A program made the position numbers and the translations under genes. Below, in pieces: positions 10,039-22,266 of a stretch of DNA of 64,000 bases. The notes under the pieces were generated by a model, which saw only the letters and a list, made by a program, of their open reading frames with translations, was not told the origin of the DNA and did no database searches. This DNA is from Sanguinoderma infundibulare (Eukaryota > Basidiomycota > Agaricomycetes > Polyporales > Polyporaceae). The DNA is taken from positions 310,001-374,000 of the forward strand of contig JAVLRN010000010.1 of NCBI GenBank assembly GCA_032821775.1, in the 5' to 3' direction. Position 1 is the first letter of the stretch. Every line of letters begins with the position of its first letter.

Positions 10039-10617
10039 GGGCGCTGCGGGCAACGAAGCGAGTGAAAGTCAAAGCCAAAAGGAGGACAGCCGGCGGCGAG
10101 GAAGATGGAGGTCTAAACGCCTGAGCTTGCCGCAGGCGGCTCCAAGACGGGTGTAAGGCGGTGCTCGCGGCGCCCCGCTCTCTTTCTCTCCCACCATCCG
10201 CCATCGAAGCTACCCTCTTCTGCCACCCGGTCCCAGCCCATGGGAGTCCAATGCAGAACATCGACGGCCCGATCCTGTTTCCCCGATGTGCGACATACCC
10301 GCCAGGCATTACTCCCGTCTCTTGGATACAACAATCCGACTTCTTTCTGGCTTGGGCATTCGTGTAAAGCAAGGCATTTCATACGTTGGGTTCCGCCTGT
10401 CGGCATTCAGGAAGCATCACTCATGTCCATCCATACATACCCGTCGAACACCAGGTGGCAATTGCATTCATTTCCCGCTCAGAATATTAACTTATGTAAT
10501 CTCGCAACACCAGAAGGCGTCGGGATCATCGCTCGCGCCTTCTCCCGCGGTATGAGCATATATGGGGGCCGTGGCCATAATTTGCTCTAGAGCCCTTTCC
10601 CCCCTCCATTGGTCACC
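10039..10617. other. divergent intergenic region
   Basis: This 579-base space separates the starts of the PEX39-like gene (minus) and the DUF6534 gene (plus), so it probably carries both promoters. Several overlapping open frames exist but none shows splice-consistent or family-like protein. No clear TATA element was found. Confidence 0.4.
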
Positions 10618-12932
10618 ATGATCCACCCCACCAACTCGGTCGCCGTCACCGACGAGGCTTCGCCTTTCGGACTCGCCGCAAGCCTCGTTCCCCAGACGCT
10701 TGGCGCCAACCTCCTTGGGACATTTTTTGGCCTCATGTGCGCAGTTTTTTCGCCCAAGGTTTTGGGCACTGACTAACATGCCCCTCGCAGACTGTACGGT
10801 TTGAGTGTGCATCAATTGTACCGGTACATTCGTGGATTCCCATCAGACGCCCTTTTCATCCGGGTTTTGGTGAGCACCAGTTCGTTACTTTGCGCTCTTG
10901 GCTTCAAGCCTCATGTCATACATATGTGCAGGTTGCACTTGTCATGTAAGCTTCGATATGGCCGTTAGTAGCAACCCAGGGTTTAAAATTGGATTACAGG
11001 ACCTTTGAAACGTTGCATGCCGTCATGACGATGCACTTCAGGTGAGGTAATTGCCGTGATAGGTGGTGCTGTTGCTCTAACTCTCTATTCGTGGTCAGCT
11101 ACAACATGCTAGTCACGAACTACTTCAATCCAACAGCGTTATTTCAAGGAATCTGGTGAGAAGTGTTCACCAAGACCGCATGCCAAGCCACTAACTTGCC
11201 GTTACTGCAGGTCATTGGATGTGAGTCGTCATAGATATTTGCGCACGGACGAACCGCATGCGACTGATGCTTTGTGTACCGCTGCAGGCGATCCCGATTG
11301 TGGTTGTGAGTATCACAGTCTGAGGTGGACGAGATCGTAACTAACTCCGGACTCCTGAACAGAGCGCAATTGTGTTGTCGTCACAACTGTAAGCTGATCC
11401 CCATTGCAACCTCGGCGTACCCGCTGACTTCGTTCTCAGCTTTTTTGCGCGCCGAGCGTACTTGAGTGAGTTGGAGATGCCACCATGACCGGTACACGTC
11501 TAACTCGTCATAGCTGGCCCGCATTTCCGCCCGATTGCCATCATTGCGGTGAGTGTCACTGTCCGTCGTTCTTGATGTATGGCTTCTCACGCTGCACCGA
11601 AGATCCTTATTATCTTCGCAGAGATAGGTTCGTGTTTGAAGGCCAAAATGCTTACTTGGGTACTGAACTGTCTTGGTCCTACAGCATTCTCAGTGGGTGC
11701 GTGTCTTGCTGCGTCACACCATGATTCACCAGAGTTTAACGAGACGGCATGCAGCGCTCACCATCAAGACGTATGCGTTACCAATTCTCCAGTGAAGCTT
11801 GTTCCAACGCTCATGTCCGAGTTCCGCAGTTTAGACAACAACTTCGCTGGTCTTGCTGACGAAAAGGTGGATATCCCGATTCATCGCAGCCTTGCGCTTT
11901 CTACTGACGAGCCTTCTGAAGTGGCTCATCTCGGCTACGCTGGGTGCGCCTTTGGCGGCAGACTTGGTGTTCACCACCACGCTTCTTCTTGTCCTCCGTA
12001 TAAGCCGGCGATCTGAACCAAAGAAGTGAGTTGAACTCTGCGAGGGATGCATTCCCAATGACAAGGACTGCCAGGAATGAGTCGAGGTTCGACTTGTTCT
12101 CGATGTACGTTGTGAATACCGGTGCGCTCTCAGCTCTTACACATATGTGATATCAACTCACGCAACTTTTCACAGGGCTGCCGCACTGGTAAGTCAATTA
12201 CTTTAGCCATTTTATGGATTGCGAACGACCTTTCTTTCCCAGTATTGTTAACGCCGTCGCCCTGGCTGTGGTATGTGTTGTTTCCTACTTCTTACTATAT
12301 AACGTTCTTACATCCCCCATTCCAGAACCTTGTCAACCTGAACAATTCGTCAACTGTCTACCTCCTGTTCAACATCGTAGCGGCACGACGTACGCTCCTT
12401 TCCTCTTCCCTTCATTCTATCCCATCGAGAGCTGACCAACGCACTAACACCGCAGTCTACGCCAACTCGCTGCTCTCCGCGTAAGTTTCCTCGGGCCATT
12501 ACCTCCACCGTCCGCCTGTTGATCCCGCTCTCCGTTCTCTGCGACCAGGCTCAACTCGCGAGACAAGAAGCGGAACATCGCGTTCGACGGGTCCGTCGGT
12601 CTCAACTTCATCGAGCGCGCCACCCGCCGCGCCGCAGCAGAGACGTGGAATGTCCCTCAGGTAAGTTCTCTTTAATATTTTCCATTCCTGCCCAGCTCTT
12701 CTCTCGACGGCGCGCAACGCCGCATTGACTCTGACGGCTGACATCCACCCCGCGCGCGCTCCACTAGCTTCCCGAGAGCACCCCTTCGATGATCAGCATC
12801 AAGATGACGACGGAGCTCGAATCCGATTACGACCTCACGGCCTGGGACCGCGACCAGAAGACGCTCTCGAGCGAGGACGGCTTGAACACCGCGGACAGCA
12901 CGAAGGAGATGCGGCGCATGCTCTCGGTATGA
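10618..12932 (+). CDS. DUF6534-type multi-pass membrane protein with micro-exons
   Basis: A heavily split gene starting MIHPTNSVAV at 10618. Exon reading gives FGLAASLVPQTLGANLLGTF, then YGLSVHQLYRYIRGFPSDAL, TFETLHAVMTMHFSYNML, GIWSLDAIPIVVSAIVLSSQ and LFFARRAYL: hydrophobic helices with the pattern of the large basidiomycete DUF6534 family (seven-helix integral membrane proteins of unknown role). The family signature LDNNFAGLADEK is at about 11830. The soluble C-tail begins VYANSLLSALNSRDKKR (about 12455) and ends with TGA at 12930-12932. Several exons are tiny: 10932-10945 (14 nt), 11211-11220 (10 nt), 11288-11305 (18 nt), 11363-11388 and 11440-11465 (26 nt each), all with canonical GT-AG borders and continuous frame. 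Exons between 11500 and 12450 were not all resolved. Confidence 0.75.
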
Positions 12933-13601
12933 TGCGCGCACGCCCCTTCGTCGCCGTCCGTGTGCTCATTTCTCAGGGCTGCGGGCCGCGCGTCGGTGCG
13001 GCGCGCGACTGGCTGCTCTGTTCCGCTTGAATTCACACGTCGATGTTTCGGCTGACGTATCGTTTGCATAAGATAATCTGGGGAGGGAAGAAGGCGGCCG
13101 GCCCTGGCCTTGGCCGGGGCGTTCAATCGTTTGCAAAATGTACTACTTACGCCATCGGAGCGACGACACTCTCTGTACCACCACAGCAATACACGCACGC
13201 TCGTTAGACCATTTGGGGATGTGCGTAGGTAGTGCGACGACTGCGCCGAAGCGAGGAAGGACACTTGAAGATTCGAAGAAGGCTGTAATGGAGTCGGGAT
13301 GGACGAATCGGATGCTTCTTGGCATGCGGCGATTTGTTGGCGATGTGTCAGTACCCCGTTGCTGTCGTCATGCGAATCGCGGTGCGAGGGGCGGGCGATC
13401 CCAAGCGTCTACAAATAGCAGCGAGAGAGTCGAAACTGCAGGATTAGGATGCAGAGGTAGGACTGCTATTATAGTAGACGACTCACGGACTACACAATGT
13501 AATCCACGACAACAAGTGGGAAGGTCGCAAAATGACAAGACAGGCTACAGCTAGTTCTGAGCGTCCGGACTCCGGATATGATCGGCCAATAACGAACACC
13601 A
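12933..13601. other. intergenic, no gene seen
   Basis: Convergent space between the DUF6534 gene and the first P450 gene. Only short unsupported open frames are present; no repeat or RNA gene was recognised. Confidence 0.4.
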
Positions 13602-15738
13602 TTAAGCGGTGTTCTGACGGACGAGGGCCTCCGCCGCCGAGGATCTGGGCGTGATCCGGCACTCGAAAGGCTCAGGCGCGCTGAATTCAGCAATGTCAAG
13701 GTTGCGTTGGTGGCTAATCGACGCGGAATTGCAGGAACTTACGACAAAATGCCTTCGGTGAACTTCGGGATGAGCACGATGGGTTCGCCCTTCTCGTTGA
13801 GTGGGGGCTCGACGTTGAAGGTGTGCAAGACAGACGCGACGGTGATCCAGACGGCCGCGTCGCCAAAGTTCTTTCCGGGGCACACCCTGCGTAAGATTGA
13901 TGAGTGTCGGCGATACTGCCTCGGTCTCTGCAGCGCGCCCGCGAGTACAGGCTCACCTCCTTCCGTACCCAAATGTAAACGTGCGCGGGTCGCGCACATT
14001 CGGATTCCGCTTGCCGTCGTCCGTTAGGTATCGTTGTGGCATGAACTTCTCCGGTTCGGGGTAATTGCGCGGATCGTGCGCGAACGCCCTGAAGTTGGTC
14101 GAGCGTCAGTACAGGGGCTGGTTCTAGTTTTCGATGTGATGAAGCTTGACTTACCAGCTGTTGGCCAAAACAAGGGAGCCCTTCGGAATACGATACCCAT
14201 TATACTCGTCGTCCTCAGCGGTGTACGTCCGCGGGAGGGCAAGTGGTAGTATCGGGTTCCACCGGTGGCATTCCTTCACCAGGGCATCGATGTAGGGGAG
14301 GAACTCGCGGTCACGGAAGGAAGGGAGGCGGTCTGGACCAACGATTAAGTCGAGTTCTGCTTGCGCTCGCCTCTGTACGTCTAAGTTCGTTGCCATCGCG
14401 AGGAAGAAGACCCGGATTGTAGTAACAGTCTACACCGTGAGGTGAGCGACCCTGCTGGAGATCAGGTGATATAGGATTGGCAACTTACGGTATCAGCTCC
14501 AGCTGTGTTATCATGGGTGGTAAGTATCAAGTCTTCACCCATTGTTGAAAAGAGGACAACGTACCAAGGTATACAGCAGCGGAAACGTTCCGTGCAAGAA
14601 TGTCGTCTTCGTTAGATAGCGTCCCTCTCTCCTCTGCTTCGCTCACCATTGCCGTGACCATGGAACGTTCGACAGCGCCATTGCGCTGAGGGAATCATCG
14701 TCATTAACAGCATAGCCATACAGAGTGGGGGAGACGCACCATTCTGGAGACGCACGTTTCAAACGCTTTATGCCGGACAAGCTCGTATGTGCGTCTCCAT
14801 CCTGCAGCTTCCTTTTGAAAACCGGCGCCCGGAAACCATGCGGGGATGTGTTTGAGGATGGGAAAGCTCTCGACCAGATACTTCCCGGGGACGAAAGCCT
14901 CAGTGAAGATGTTCGACCCCTCCCTGGCGAGCGCGAGAGCCTCATCATATGGATCTTGAGGAGAAGTGCCGTACGTGATTCGGATGATCGTCGAGCCGAA
15001 CGTACTGTTGCGCAAGAGCGACAGCCCACGTTAAAAATGTGCAAGTAATGGCGGAAATCGACTTACAACTGAGCATGTTCGGTATACTCTGCGGGTCTCT
15101 CGAGAAGGAGGTTGAGCAATCTCCGGGTACCGCTCTCCTGCATATCGTTCCACTGCGTAGCTGCGGTGATGCTGAAGTATTTGTGAAACTCCCTGCGCTG
15201 CCTGCGCCAAGTTTCGCCGCTGCTAAGTAATGCAATATTCCAGTCCACACCAAGCCTTCGCAGAGAGATAAGTATGGTGGCAGCTACGATGACAGGCCCC
15301 GAGTTATGACACGTACAGCTCACTCATCGCGGAGTATGGCTTTCCTGAGTACTTAGCTGACCGTTTATCCAGGAGCTCCGAGGCGGCTTCCAAAGAACCG
15401 AGGACGATGATACGTTGACCAAAAGCACTGAGGTGAACGACGTGGCCTACGAGTTGAATTAGACCACAGGTGCTACTGAAGGAGGAGCTCAAATACCACA
15501 TACCATATTTGTCAGATAGTTGGCGATATTGGCGAGGAGACATTGTCTTCGGAATATCGAAGAGGTTTCCGATGACGGGGAGTGGGCGAGGGCCTGGTGG
15601 GAGGGGAAGCCGCTTCTCGTCGACTGAACCTAGGCATTGCTTGAAGGCAAAAATTAAGGACAAGGAGGCCGCAACCACAAGCAATTGAAAGGCCGGTGTC
15701 ACATTCAGGGCCGCGGACGCTAAAGGATTGTCGAGCAT
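13602..15738 (-). CDS. cytochrome P450 monooxygenase (first of cluster)
   Basis: An intact-looking gene of about eight exons. The start (MLDNPLASAALNV) leads into a membrane anchor, then the proline hinge LPLPPGPRPLPVIGN. The exon 1 donor is at 15504. Later exons give VIVLGS-type sequence (IIVLGSLEAASELLDKRSAK), WRRQRREFHKYFS (C-helix), FVPGKYLVESFPIL, an AGADT oxygen-binding I-helix motif at about 14500, the K-helix ExxR (LVKECHRW), and the heme loop FTFGYGRR joined by splicing to VCPGKNFG with the Cys ligand. The tail APEPFECRI ends at TAA 13602. This is a microsomal class II monooxygenase needing a P450 reductase; the substrate cannot be told. The sequence resembles basidiomycete P450s often labelled O-methylsterigmatocystin oxidoreductase-like, a label that does not prove function. 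Confidence 0.88.
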
Positions 15739-15789
15739 ACTGGATAGAGAGTATTCGCTGGAAGATGTTGTCCATGGGTCTAGTCACGG

Positions 15790-15796
15790 TTATATA
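15790..15796 (-). promoter_or_regulatory. TATA box of the first P450 gene
   Basis: On the minus strand the sequence reads TATATAA, about 52 bases upstream of the ATG at 15738. The sequence and spacing fit a strong TATA promoter with a short leader. Confidence 0.5.
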
Positions 15797-15799
15797 GGT

Positions 15800-16969
15800 A
15801 CCGCGACGATATCGCAGGCGGCTCGCATAGGACGCATCGTGAACCCAATCTCGTTCACGGTGGCGACGGGATCGCAACTCGTGGCAGCTTGACATTTTGG
15901 GGCTCCTAGGGGGTTAGGATGCCGGGTCCGGACCATGCATCTTTGTGGCCCTAGAACAAACGCTCAACATTCAAATCAGATCCACGGAAGCAAACGGCAC
16001 CAATTCCGAACACATGAGCTAGACAGCCAGGAACAGCGCGTAACAATGAAGGTGAAGGGTATCCATTCCAAGCAGATTGGCGAGTGAGTAGATAATGGAC
16101 AGACGTACAGCTACGGCCAGGGAAGAATAGCTAGGCAGTTGTTTCGCCAGCGTCACGAGTGACACCCGTGTGCGACCTTGCAGGGATGGCGTGAGCATGT
16201 TCTAACCTGTTCTAACCGGAAGGATGCTTGGTTCACCCAAAAGGTGCCTCAGCGTTGCGCGCATGACAATGCCAGATGGCGTTGCGGCGCAAAACGTGCG
16301 AAGATAACGAGAGCGTGGCGTAAGCCATCTGCTAGTGGCGATATCCCTTGTACATTTGTCACGTTGATTTCAGTGTGCGCCGAGGTCGAGACTCCTATTT
16401 GAAGGCAACGAGAGATCGTGTACGAGCCCCTATTCTTCTCCACCTGTCATACTCGCGATCACGGTCATTTTCACCATGAAACTGAGTGATTGAGAGACAC
16501 ATACGAAGCATACGCGGTTCTGGTGCAATTCGGAAGAGCGAAGATGCAAATAATTGTTGAAATTTGAAGAATAAGTTCTAGAAGGCGTGCCACGTCACAG
16601 ATCGAGGAGCCTGCGAACGACATATGTCGCACGATCGATGGCCGAGAGCAATGCTATGCATGTGAAGAGCTGTGAGCTGAGGATGAGGGTGCGAAAGCGA
16701 GTGTCCCAAGGGTACGTATGATATCATCACAGCGGGATCTGGATGGTGGTGTTTCGGTGGCGGTGTTGTACTTGACCAAAGTAGGAAATGTCAGACGTCG
16801 ATAAGTACTCGCGGAGTTATTGCCATCATTATGATCACCCGCAGAGGCATCGAGTTGGATGGCAGCTTCTACAGATAGCAACATCGGAGCGACAGCGCAC
16901 TCAAACTGAGGCTTCGGAAAGCTGTACTAGTGCTCAGCGATGTAGGCAGTGGGTGTGAGAATATAAGAT
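15800..16969. other. intergenic, no gene seen
   Basis: About 1.2 kb upstream of the first P450 gene. No coding similarity, terminal repeats or RNA genes were recognised. Its left end should contain P450 regulatory DNA. Confidence 0.4.
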
Positions 16970-17319
16970 CATCACATACGAGAGATGCCAGGGGCCAGAG
17001 ACAACCGAGCACATCGAGGTAGACGACGTTGCCTGTATATGGTACAATTCAATCAGTGACTTGCGCTGGGACTCAGCACGGAGGATTACTCATCATCCTT
17101 ATTCGCGAGTGCATCGTGCTTTTTAGCCGACATCGATTTCGGAATGTCGAACAGGTTTCCAAGAAGGAGAAGGGGAGGCGGTCCGGGAGGCACAGAAAGT
17201 TTATGGGAAGAGACTGGGGGAGTACCAGTACAGGATAGTTGCAACGGCGAGTAAGACAGATGCCTGTAGGGGTGGCAAGGGTGAGTAGCTCGGGAAGGCC
17301 GAGTCGGAGTCCACGGCAT
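16970..17319 (-). pseudogene. cytochrome P450 fragment (N-terminal two exons only)
   Basis: An open frame from 17319 carries the P450 proline hinge (VPPGPPPLLLLGNLFDIPKS) close to that of the neighbouring intact gene (GNLFDIPKTMS). A second piece at about 17025-16985 reads NVVYLDVLGC, the start of exon 2 in these P450s. Nothing after it is P450-like: the rest of exon 2, the I-helix, ExxR and heme loop are absent downstream. I infer a relic of a tandem duplication. Confidence 0.75.
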
Positions 17320-18122
17320 GGTAATCCTGATTGCTAAGCCAGACAGTGAGTAGTTCGCAGACCGCCAGTGGTCTACTAACTTATAAGAATCATACGCTCA
17401 GGCAGCACCCGAATTGCGTCCCGCACCAGTACAATGATGGAAACTCACCCCGCTTGAGGTGACTTTCGATTGGAAGTAATAGGGACAGGCGCTGCGAGAA
17501 ACCTATACAATATGAGAATACTTCGCTTCTATGGTTTGGAAAGCGCTCACCCTCCACCCTTGCACATAAAATTGAATGAAGTTCAGGTGCGGAACATGCA
17601 TGGCTTGGACACGTGTGGCTACCAGAAGAGCCGAGGATAGCCCGATAAGCTCAGACCAACGTGACAGACAGCGACAGTCAGCGAAACCGAACACTAATGG
17701 TGGACACTTGCCGTGGTCAACTAGAGACGACTTTCGGGACCGGAGTCCTATTCGGTCCATTGGGCAGAATCGCACACTGTCGAACGTGCTGTAGACATGT
17801 GGACACCGAGCATGTGGTAGCCGTGACCGCAGTGCTGTCAGGGGTGCTATCTCGTGGGAGGGGCAGCGACCAGTTTGAATGGCGGCCGAATGCTTGAGCG
17901 GCAGTGGCGCTTTATTTTAAGCTACACTGACCTGCATTTGACCAGCCGTCGTCACCAGCGTTACTCTCTTCAGAGAGAGCCTGAGCCCTCCGAGTCGAGC
18001 ATTCTAAATAGGGATAGACATACAACATTGCAGTCTGAGACCCACGGGTTATTGTTACACCATTGCCATGGCAAGTTGGAGAAGCCAACATTCCGAACTG
18101 TCACCTTGAACTCATGTCCACA
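17320..18122. other. intergenic, no gene seen
   Basis: About 800 bases between two P450 relics. Open frames are short and show no family resemblance. It probably contains unrecognisable remains of the duplicated P450 array. Confidence 0.35.
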
Positions 18123-19510
18123 TTACCCATCCACCTGAGCCTCATTATCTCCAAATTCGGCATGGGCTGGCTCTGCGGGATTCAGAAGCGCTCGACCGAG
18201 CGCTGATCTTGCATTCAAACGGCTTTGGGTACCTGAATAACAAACCACACAAGAGTGGGGCCGGGACCACACGCAAGGTGCCACCGTCAGCGAGCAGAAC
18301 GACAGAGGTGCTTCGGTTTGACGCATGGCACGCAGAACGCCCACGTACCCAATAAACCCTGCTTTCATTCGCCCAGAGGAAAGAATCGGCGCTCCATCCT
18401 TATCGAGCGGCGGCTCTATACTGAACACATGTAGCATGGATGCGATGGCGATAAAGAGCATTGCGTCCTCAAAGTGGCGCCCTGGGTATATCCTACGTCA
18501 TATGAGCTCAAGCAGCCATAGACGACGTGTTGATATCAGCAACGCACCTGCGTCCGAATCTGAACGCGAACATCCTTGGATCAAGTACTGCTGAGTTGAG
18601 TGCCCGTCTTGCAAAAAGCGGTCGAGGATAAACCTGTCGACTTCCGGGTAGTACAGTGGATCGCGAGAGATCATGCTGCATAGATTGCTCTGTCGATGTC
18701 TTCAAACATTCTGTGGACGGACTGGGACGCACGCATTTATTGGTACGATGATGGAACCCGCGGGGATACGCCAACCCCGACACTTGTCTTCTTCAAGCGA
18801 CCTGTGCTGAAAAGCGAACCGGGCTACTGGTTTCCACCGCATACACTCCAAGATGAGAGCGTCGAGGTATGGGAACGACCCACGATCACCAAAGCACGGG
18901 AGCCGATCATTTCTGAGGACCTGGTCGAGCTCAGCCTGAGCCGTGCGCTGAACTTCAGGATAGAGGACCATGGAGAGCAGGAACACGTTAAGGGTCGAAA
19001 GAGCCTGCGTGCGAGAAGTGAGAAGGGGAAAGCAACGTAACAGTTATTGTGACCAATGACGTGCGTACTCTGTCCGTGCCGGCTGGAGTGAGAACCACGT
19101 TCCACAACATCTTTGTCCTAGACATAAGGTCGCGATGAGACATGGGGTCTATCCGATGCGTCAGAGGAGCCCTCTAGCACTCACAGCTCCAACATGACGG
19201 AATGCGGTCGGTATGAGCAATCGGCAGACCGCTTGTCCAAGAGCGTTCGAACATCAGCGTAAGAGCCTAGAATGATCAGATGTTGCACCCGAGTACGTTG
19301 AGATATACAATGTTGCCTACAAAGTCACGGCGATTCTGGATAAGTAGTTCGTTTGACCACAGGAGAGTTGATACATACGGTACTTAGATATGAGGTCATA
19401 AAACAAAGGCGGGTCAATGGTCGCAGGAACATCTCCGATACTTCCAAGCAACGGTAAAGGTTTTGAGTCGAGACCATACTCACTCCGAATACTCGTTCCA
19501 CCAGCCTGAA
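18123..19510 (-). pseudogene. cytochrome P450 pseudogene with internal deletion and lost heme ligand
   Basis: On the minus strand the pieces run in P450 order: SKPLPLLGSIGDVPATIDPP (about 19470), GNIVYLNVLGCN (about 19310), then, one frame over, LIILGSYADVRTLLDKRSAD (about 19270). The next recognisable piece is already past the I-helix: FLLSMVLYPEVQRTAQAELD (about 18980), the ExxR helix LILECMRWKP, then FMFAFRFGRR-like sequence and the heme loop. The middle of the protein (C-helix to I-helix, about 200 residues) is gone. Further frameshifts lie at about 19290 and 18610. The heme-loop codon that should be Cys is TAC (Tyr) at 18486-18488, reading IYPGRHFE. This copy cannot make a functional P450. 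Confidence 0.85.
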
Positions 19511-19929
19511 GAATGCCCCCGGACTCAGAAAAGGAGCTTGAGAAGGTGAATAGTCAGACTCAATCCATGTGACGTGCCACCTGACGGACCAACTCACATA
19601 CTCGCCAAAGCTGGGCCAAAGTTCGATGATACGGTGACCCTTCAGAGTGCCGCCGATGTCATGGATCGCAAGCGGGTCAGGATAGTCCAATCTCGAGAGC
19701 ATTTTTTGTGCGGTGGCGTCCGTCATCGTGATCGTGCTGCGGCTGACCGTAGGAGGACTCAATGGCTGGAGGTAGGATAAGTTCAAGTTCAAAAAGAGTT
19801 GAACGCAAAAGGCGCGGCACGCTCCGTGCTCCGGCATCTGCCGTAGCGGCCATGACCGGCTGATTGGGCTCCACGTGGTCAGACAACATCCGATTGCAGA
19901 CCACTGCTCCCTCCGTCCGGCGTCCGCCA

Positions 19930-20627
19930 AGTACAGTCGACTATCTCATAATGAATGACCTCGTGATGCATAAAATCTCATACTGCATGAAAATTTTGGG
20001 TCACCGAGTCCGTGCCCGCCAAATTATGCATTTTTTCCCATATCGTATAATGCATAGGCCCTTCAGCCGATATTCACTATGGGATCTACCATATACAGTA
20101 AAAACTCCATGGCAACGGCCAGATTATGGAGTACATCGAGCTCTGTATTCACCAAGTATTCACCATCTCGACTATTTATCATCTGAGTTCTCGACACTAT
20201 GCTTCCTTTCTCTGGTCCGATGGGACCTACTCATGTTCGCAAGCCCCGCGCTCCGCCTGAGAAGCCTGTCAACTGAAAGAAGCGAGCTGGCCCGCTCCCC
20301 ACGGATGCTCCCCAGGCCAAAACATCTGCAGTTCCTGCCGGGTCCTCTGGCCACAAGAATCTCACTCTCCATGACTGGCTTCAAGTTTTTGACTATTATG
20401 ACAAGCAATGGAAACCCTGAGGAGGGAGGAGTTCAACGCCGTGAAGCAGACAACGTTGGAGCACACGTCATCGGCGTCGTAGTCCCCGGTGGTCACGTTT
20501 GTAACAGAATGTCACTCAATGTCACCCAGTCACATATATGTGACACATCCGACGATGCATACCATCCCATAATGCATACCGAAACCCGGCCACGGACCTC
20601 ATTCATTATGAGATAGTCGACTGTACT
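19930..20627. mobile_element. 698-bp non-autonomous DNA element with 29-bp inverted ends
   Basis: Positions 19930-19958 and 20599-20627 are perfect inverted complements over 29 bases (left end begins AGTACAGTCGACTATC). Partial inverse similarity continues inside (TATGCAT-containing blocks near 19975-20055 and 20555-20590). The interior has no transposase-like frame. These are features of a MITE-like non-autonomous transposon. No convincing target-site duplication is visible at the edges, so the superfamily stays open. It lies upstream of the P450 pseudogene at 18123-19510. Confidence 0.75.
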
Positions 20628-21269
20628 CTCTCTTCTGTGATCGCTCGCTTGAATCAGAGTATTACTAGGGTAAAGCGCCCGTATACTACGGGAAAATATG
20701 CTCAGGAAATGCGCGGTGAAAACTCCGAAGTCCACAAAGCGTCCGCGAGCAAAGGAAATTCGAAGTGTCCCGGCCAACCGGATCCCTTCATGGTGAGGAA
20801 ACTGCACATCTTCCCGTCATCTTTGTTCTGATGTCCTGTTTTGAATGCTATGTCACCCTTCTGTCAGATACATGGCCAGCCACTGTGTGGTACAGTGGCA
20901 GTGGCATGATGTCGGAGTGGCTTCTGGTGACAGACAGCGGCCACTGGCAACACAGAGTGGCCACTGGCAGCAGAGTGAGACACTCATGTAACTCTCAAAG
21001 TCCTTGCATTGTGCAAAGATTATTTAACGTTGCAGGTGCCGATGTTTCCTTTGTCTCGTAGAAGACGCGCATGGGGACTGATGGCAGGTTAAAACCCTCG
21101 CTCAGGCTCTCGGTCCCTCAGTCAGTATCATCTTCAGTCCCCATTATCATCCTGCTCGTTTCCGTTCGATCACAACGCGACTTGCCGATATTACACCACC
21201 GGGGTACGACGACCTACACTTCATCCGGATTTGTATCTGACATATACTCTCACATAAAGACTCGCCCGA
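20628..21269. other. upstream region of the unknown gene, with short direct repeats
   Basis: Between the inverted-repeat element and the ATG at 21270. A GTGGCCACTGGCA-like block occurs twice in tandem near 20936-20975, and related GTGGCA/GTGG pieces occur from 20885. An A/T run (TTATTTAA) near 21023 could act as a TATA-like element for the gene downstream. Confidence 0.35.
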
Positions 21270-22035
21270 ATGGCTGCAGCTGTCCCCCACGCGTCCTACG
21301 GACCAACCATGCGGAATGTCCTTACTAGCGTCTGCCGCAAGCGATTCCCGAGCATCACCCTCAAAAACGATTACTACCTCTTCATCCTCTCAGGTGTCGA
21401 TGACCGGATGGTCCAGTCCTACCTCTTGGACGACGATATCCGAGTCCACGCTTATATCGACAACCTTTTCACTAACGAGACGGCGGGCAGGGCCGACCTC
21501 GCTGAAGCCCTCCTGTTGTTCATCGGCAACATGCTCGACGGACCCGCGGAGAGCATGAACGGGGTGCGCCGGAATCTCTTCGTTGACAAACAAAACTTCA
21601 TGAACGCTGACTTGGGGTGTGCCTCACCAGGTGAAGCCCCCTCCCGGGTTCAACGGGGCCGACTCAGGCGTGATCATCCTCCAGATCCCACGCAGCGACT
21701 TCTCTATCCGGCTATTTCCCGGGAATCCCGCCGAGCAGGTGTACTGTCTCGACTTCGTGCTCAGCGACACCTACGAACCCGTCAACTCCCCGTTCGAGTT
21801 CGAGCTCTGGACGGTCCCCGGACCGAGTTTCGAGCCGAAGCGCATCATCTCTATCGAGGAAGGTTTCGGCATCGCGCTTGAAAATATCCAACCTGGAGAA
21901 GAGAAGTTCGTGGTGATGGATGGTTACACATACGCTCTCAAGCGACCGGGACACAAGGACATGGTGTTCAAGGTTCCTGAGCGCGGTGCTCGTGCTCCAG
22001 ATGGTTACCAGAACTGGAACGCTGACGCTACCTGA
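21270..22035 (+). pseudogene. unknown soluble protein gene with a single frameshift
   Basis: The frame opens at ATG 21270 (MAAAVPHASYGPTMRNVLTS) and runs with convincing protein (YYLFILSGVDDRMVQSYLLD, then NLFTNETAGRADLAEALLLF) to FMNADLG at about 21615. From there the coherent protein continues one frame over (VPHQVKPPPGFNGADSG, then LPGNPAEQ-like and VYCLDFVLSDTYEPVNSPFE) to TGA at 22033. One extra base in the TTGGGGTGTG run explains the break; no intron of workable size fits. The combined product would be about 253 residues, soluble, of unrecognised family. It is either a recent pseudogene or an assembly error: both halves keep good coding character, so a sequencing error is a serious alternative. 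Confidence 0.55.
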
Positions 22036-22266
22036 GGGCTAGCGTAGTATGCTGTCCTTGGGGCTCCGTTGTTGTCAAGTGACGATACGATATGTGATCG
22101 AAGTTTGTATGTATATGGTAATATGTACTTGCGTTGAACAATCAATCATTACCTGTATGCGAATCCCAGAGAGAATGACCTGAGGGAGTCGTATTGAAGA
22201 CGTGATGGCGCTTCGTCGACAGAAGCTTGGTTCTATGGCCTCTAGAAACGACGATTTGTGGACCAA

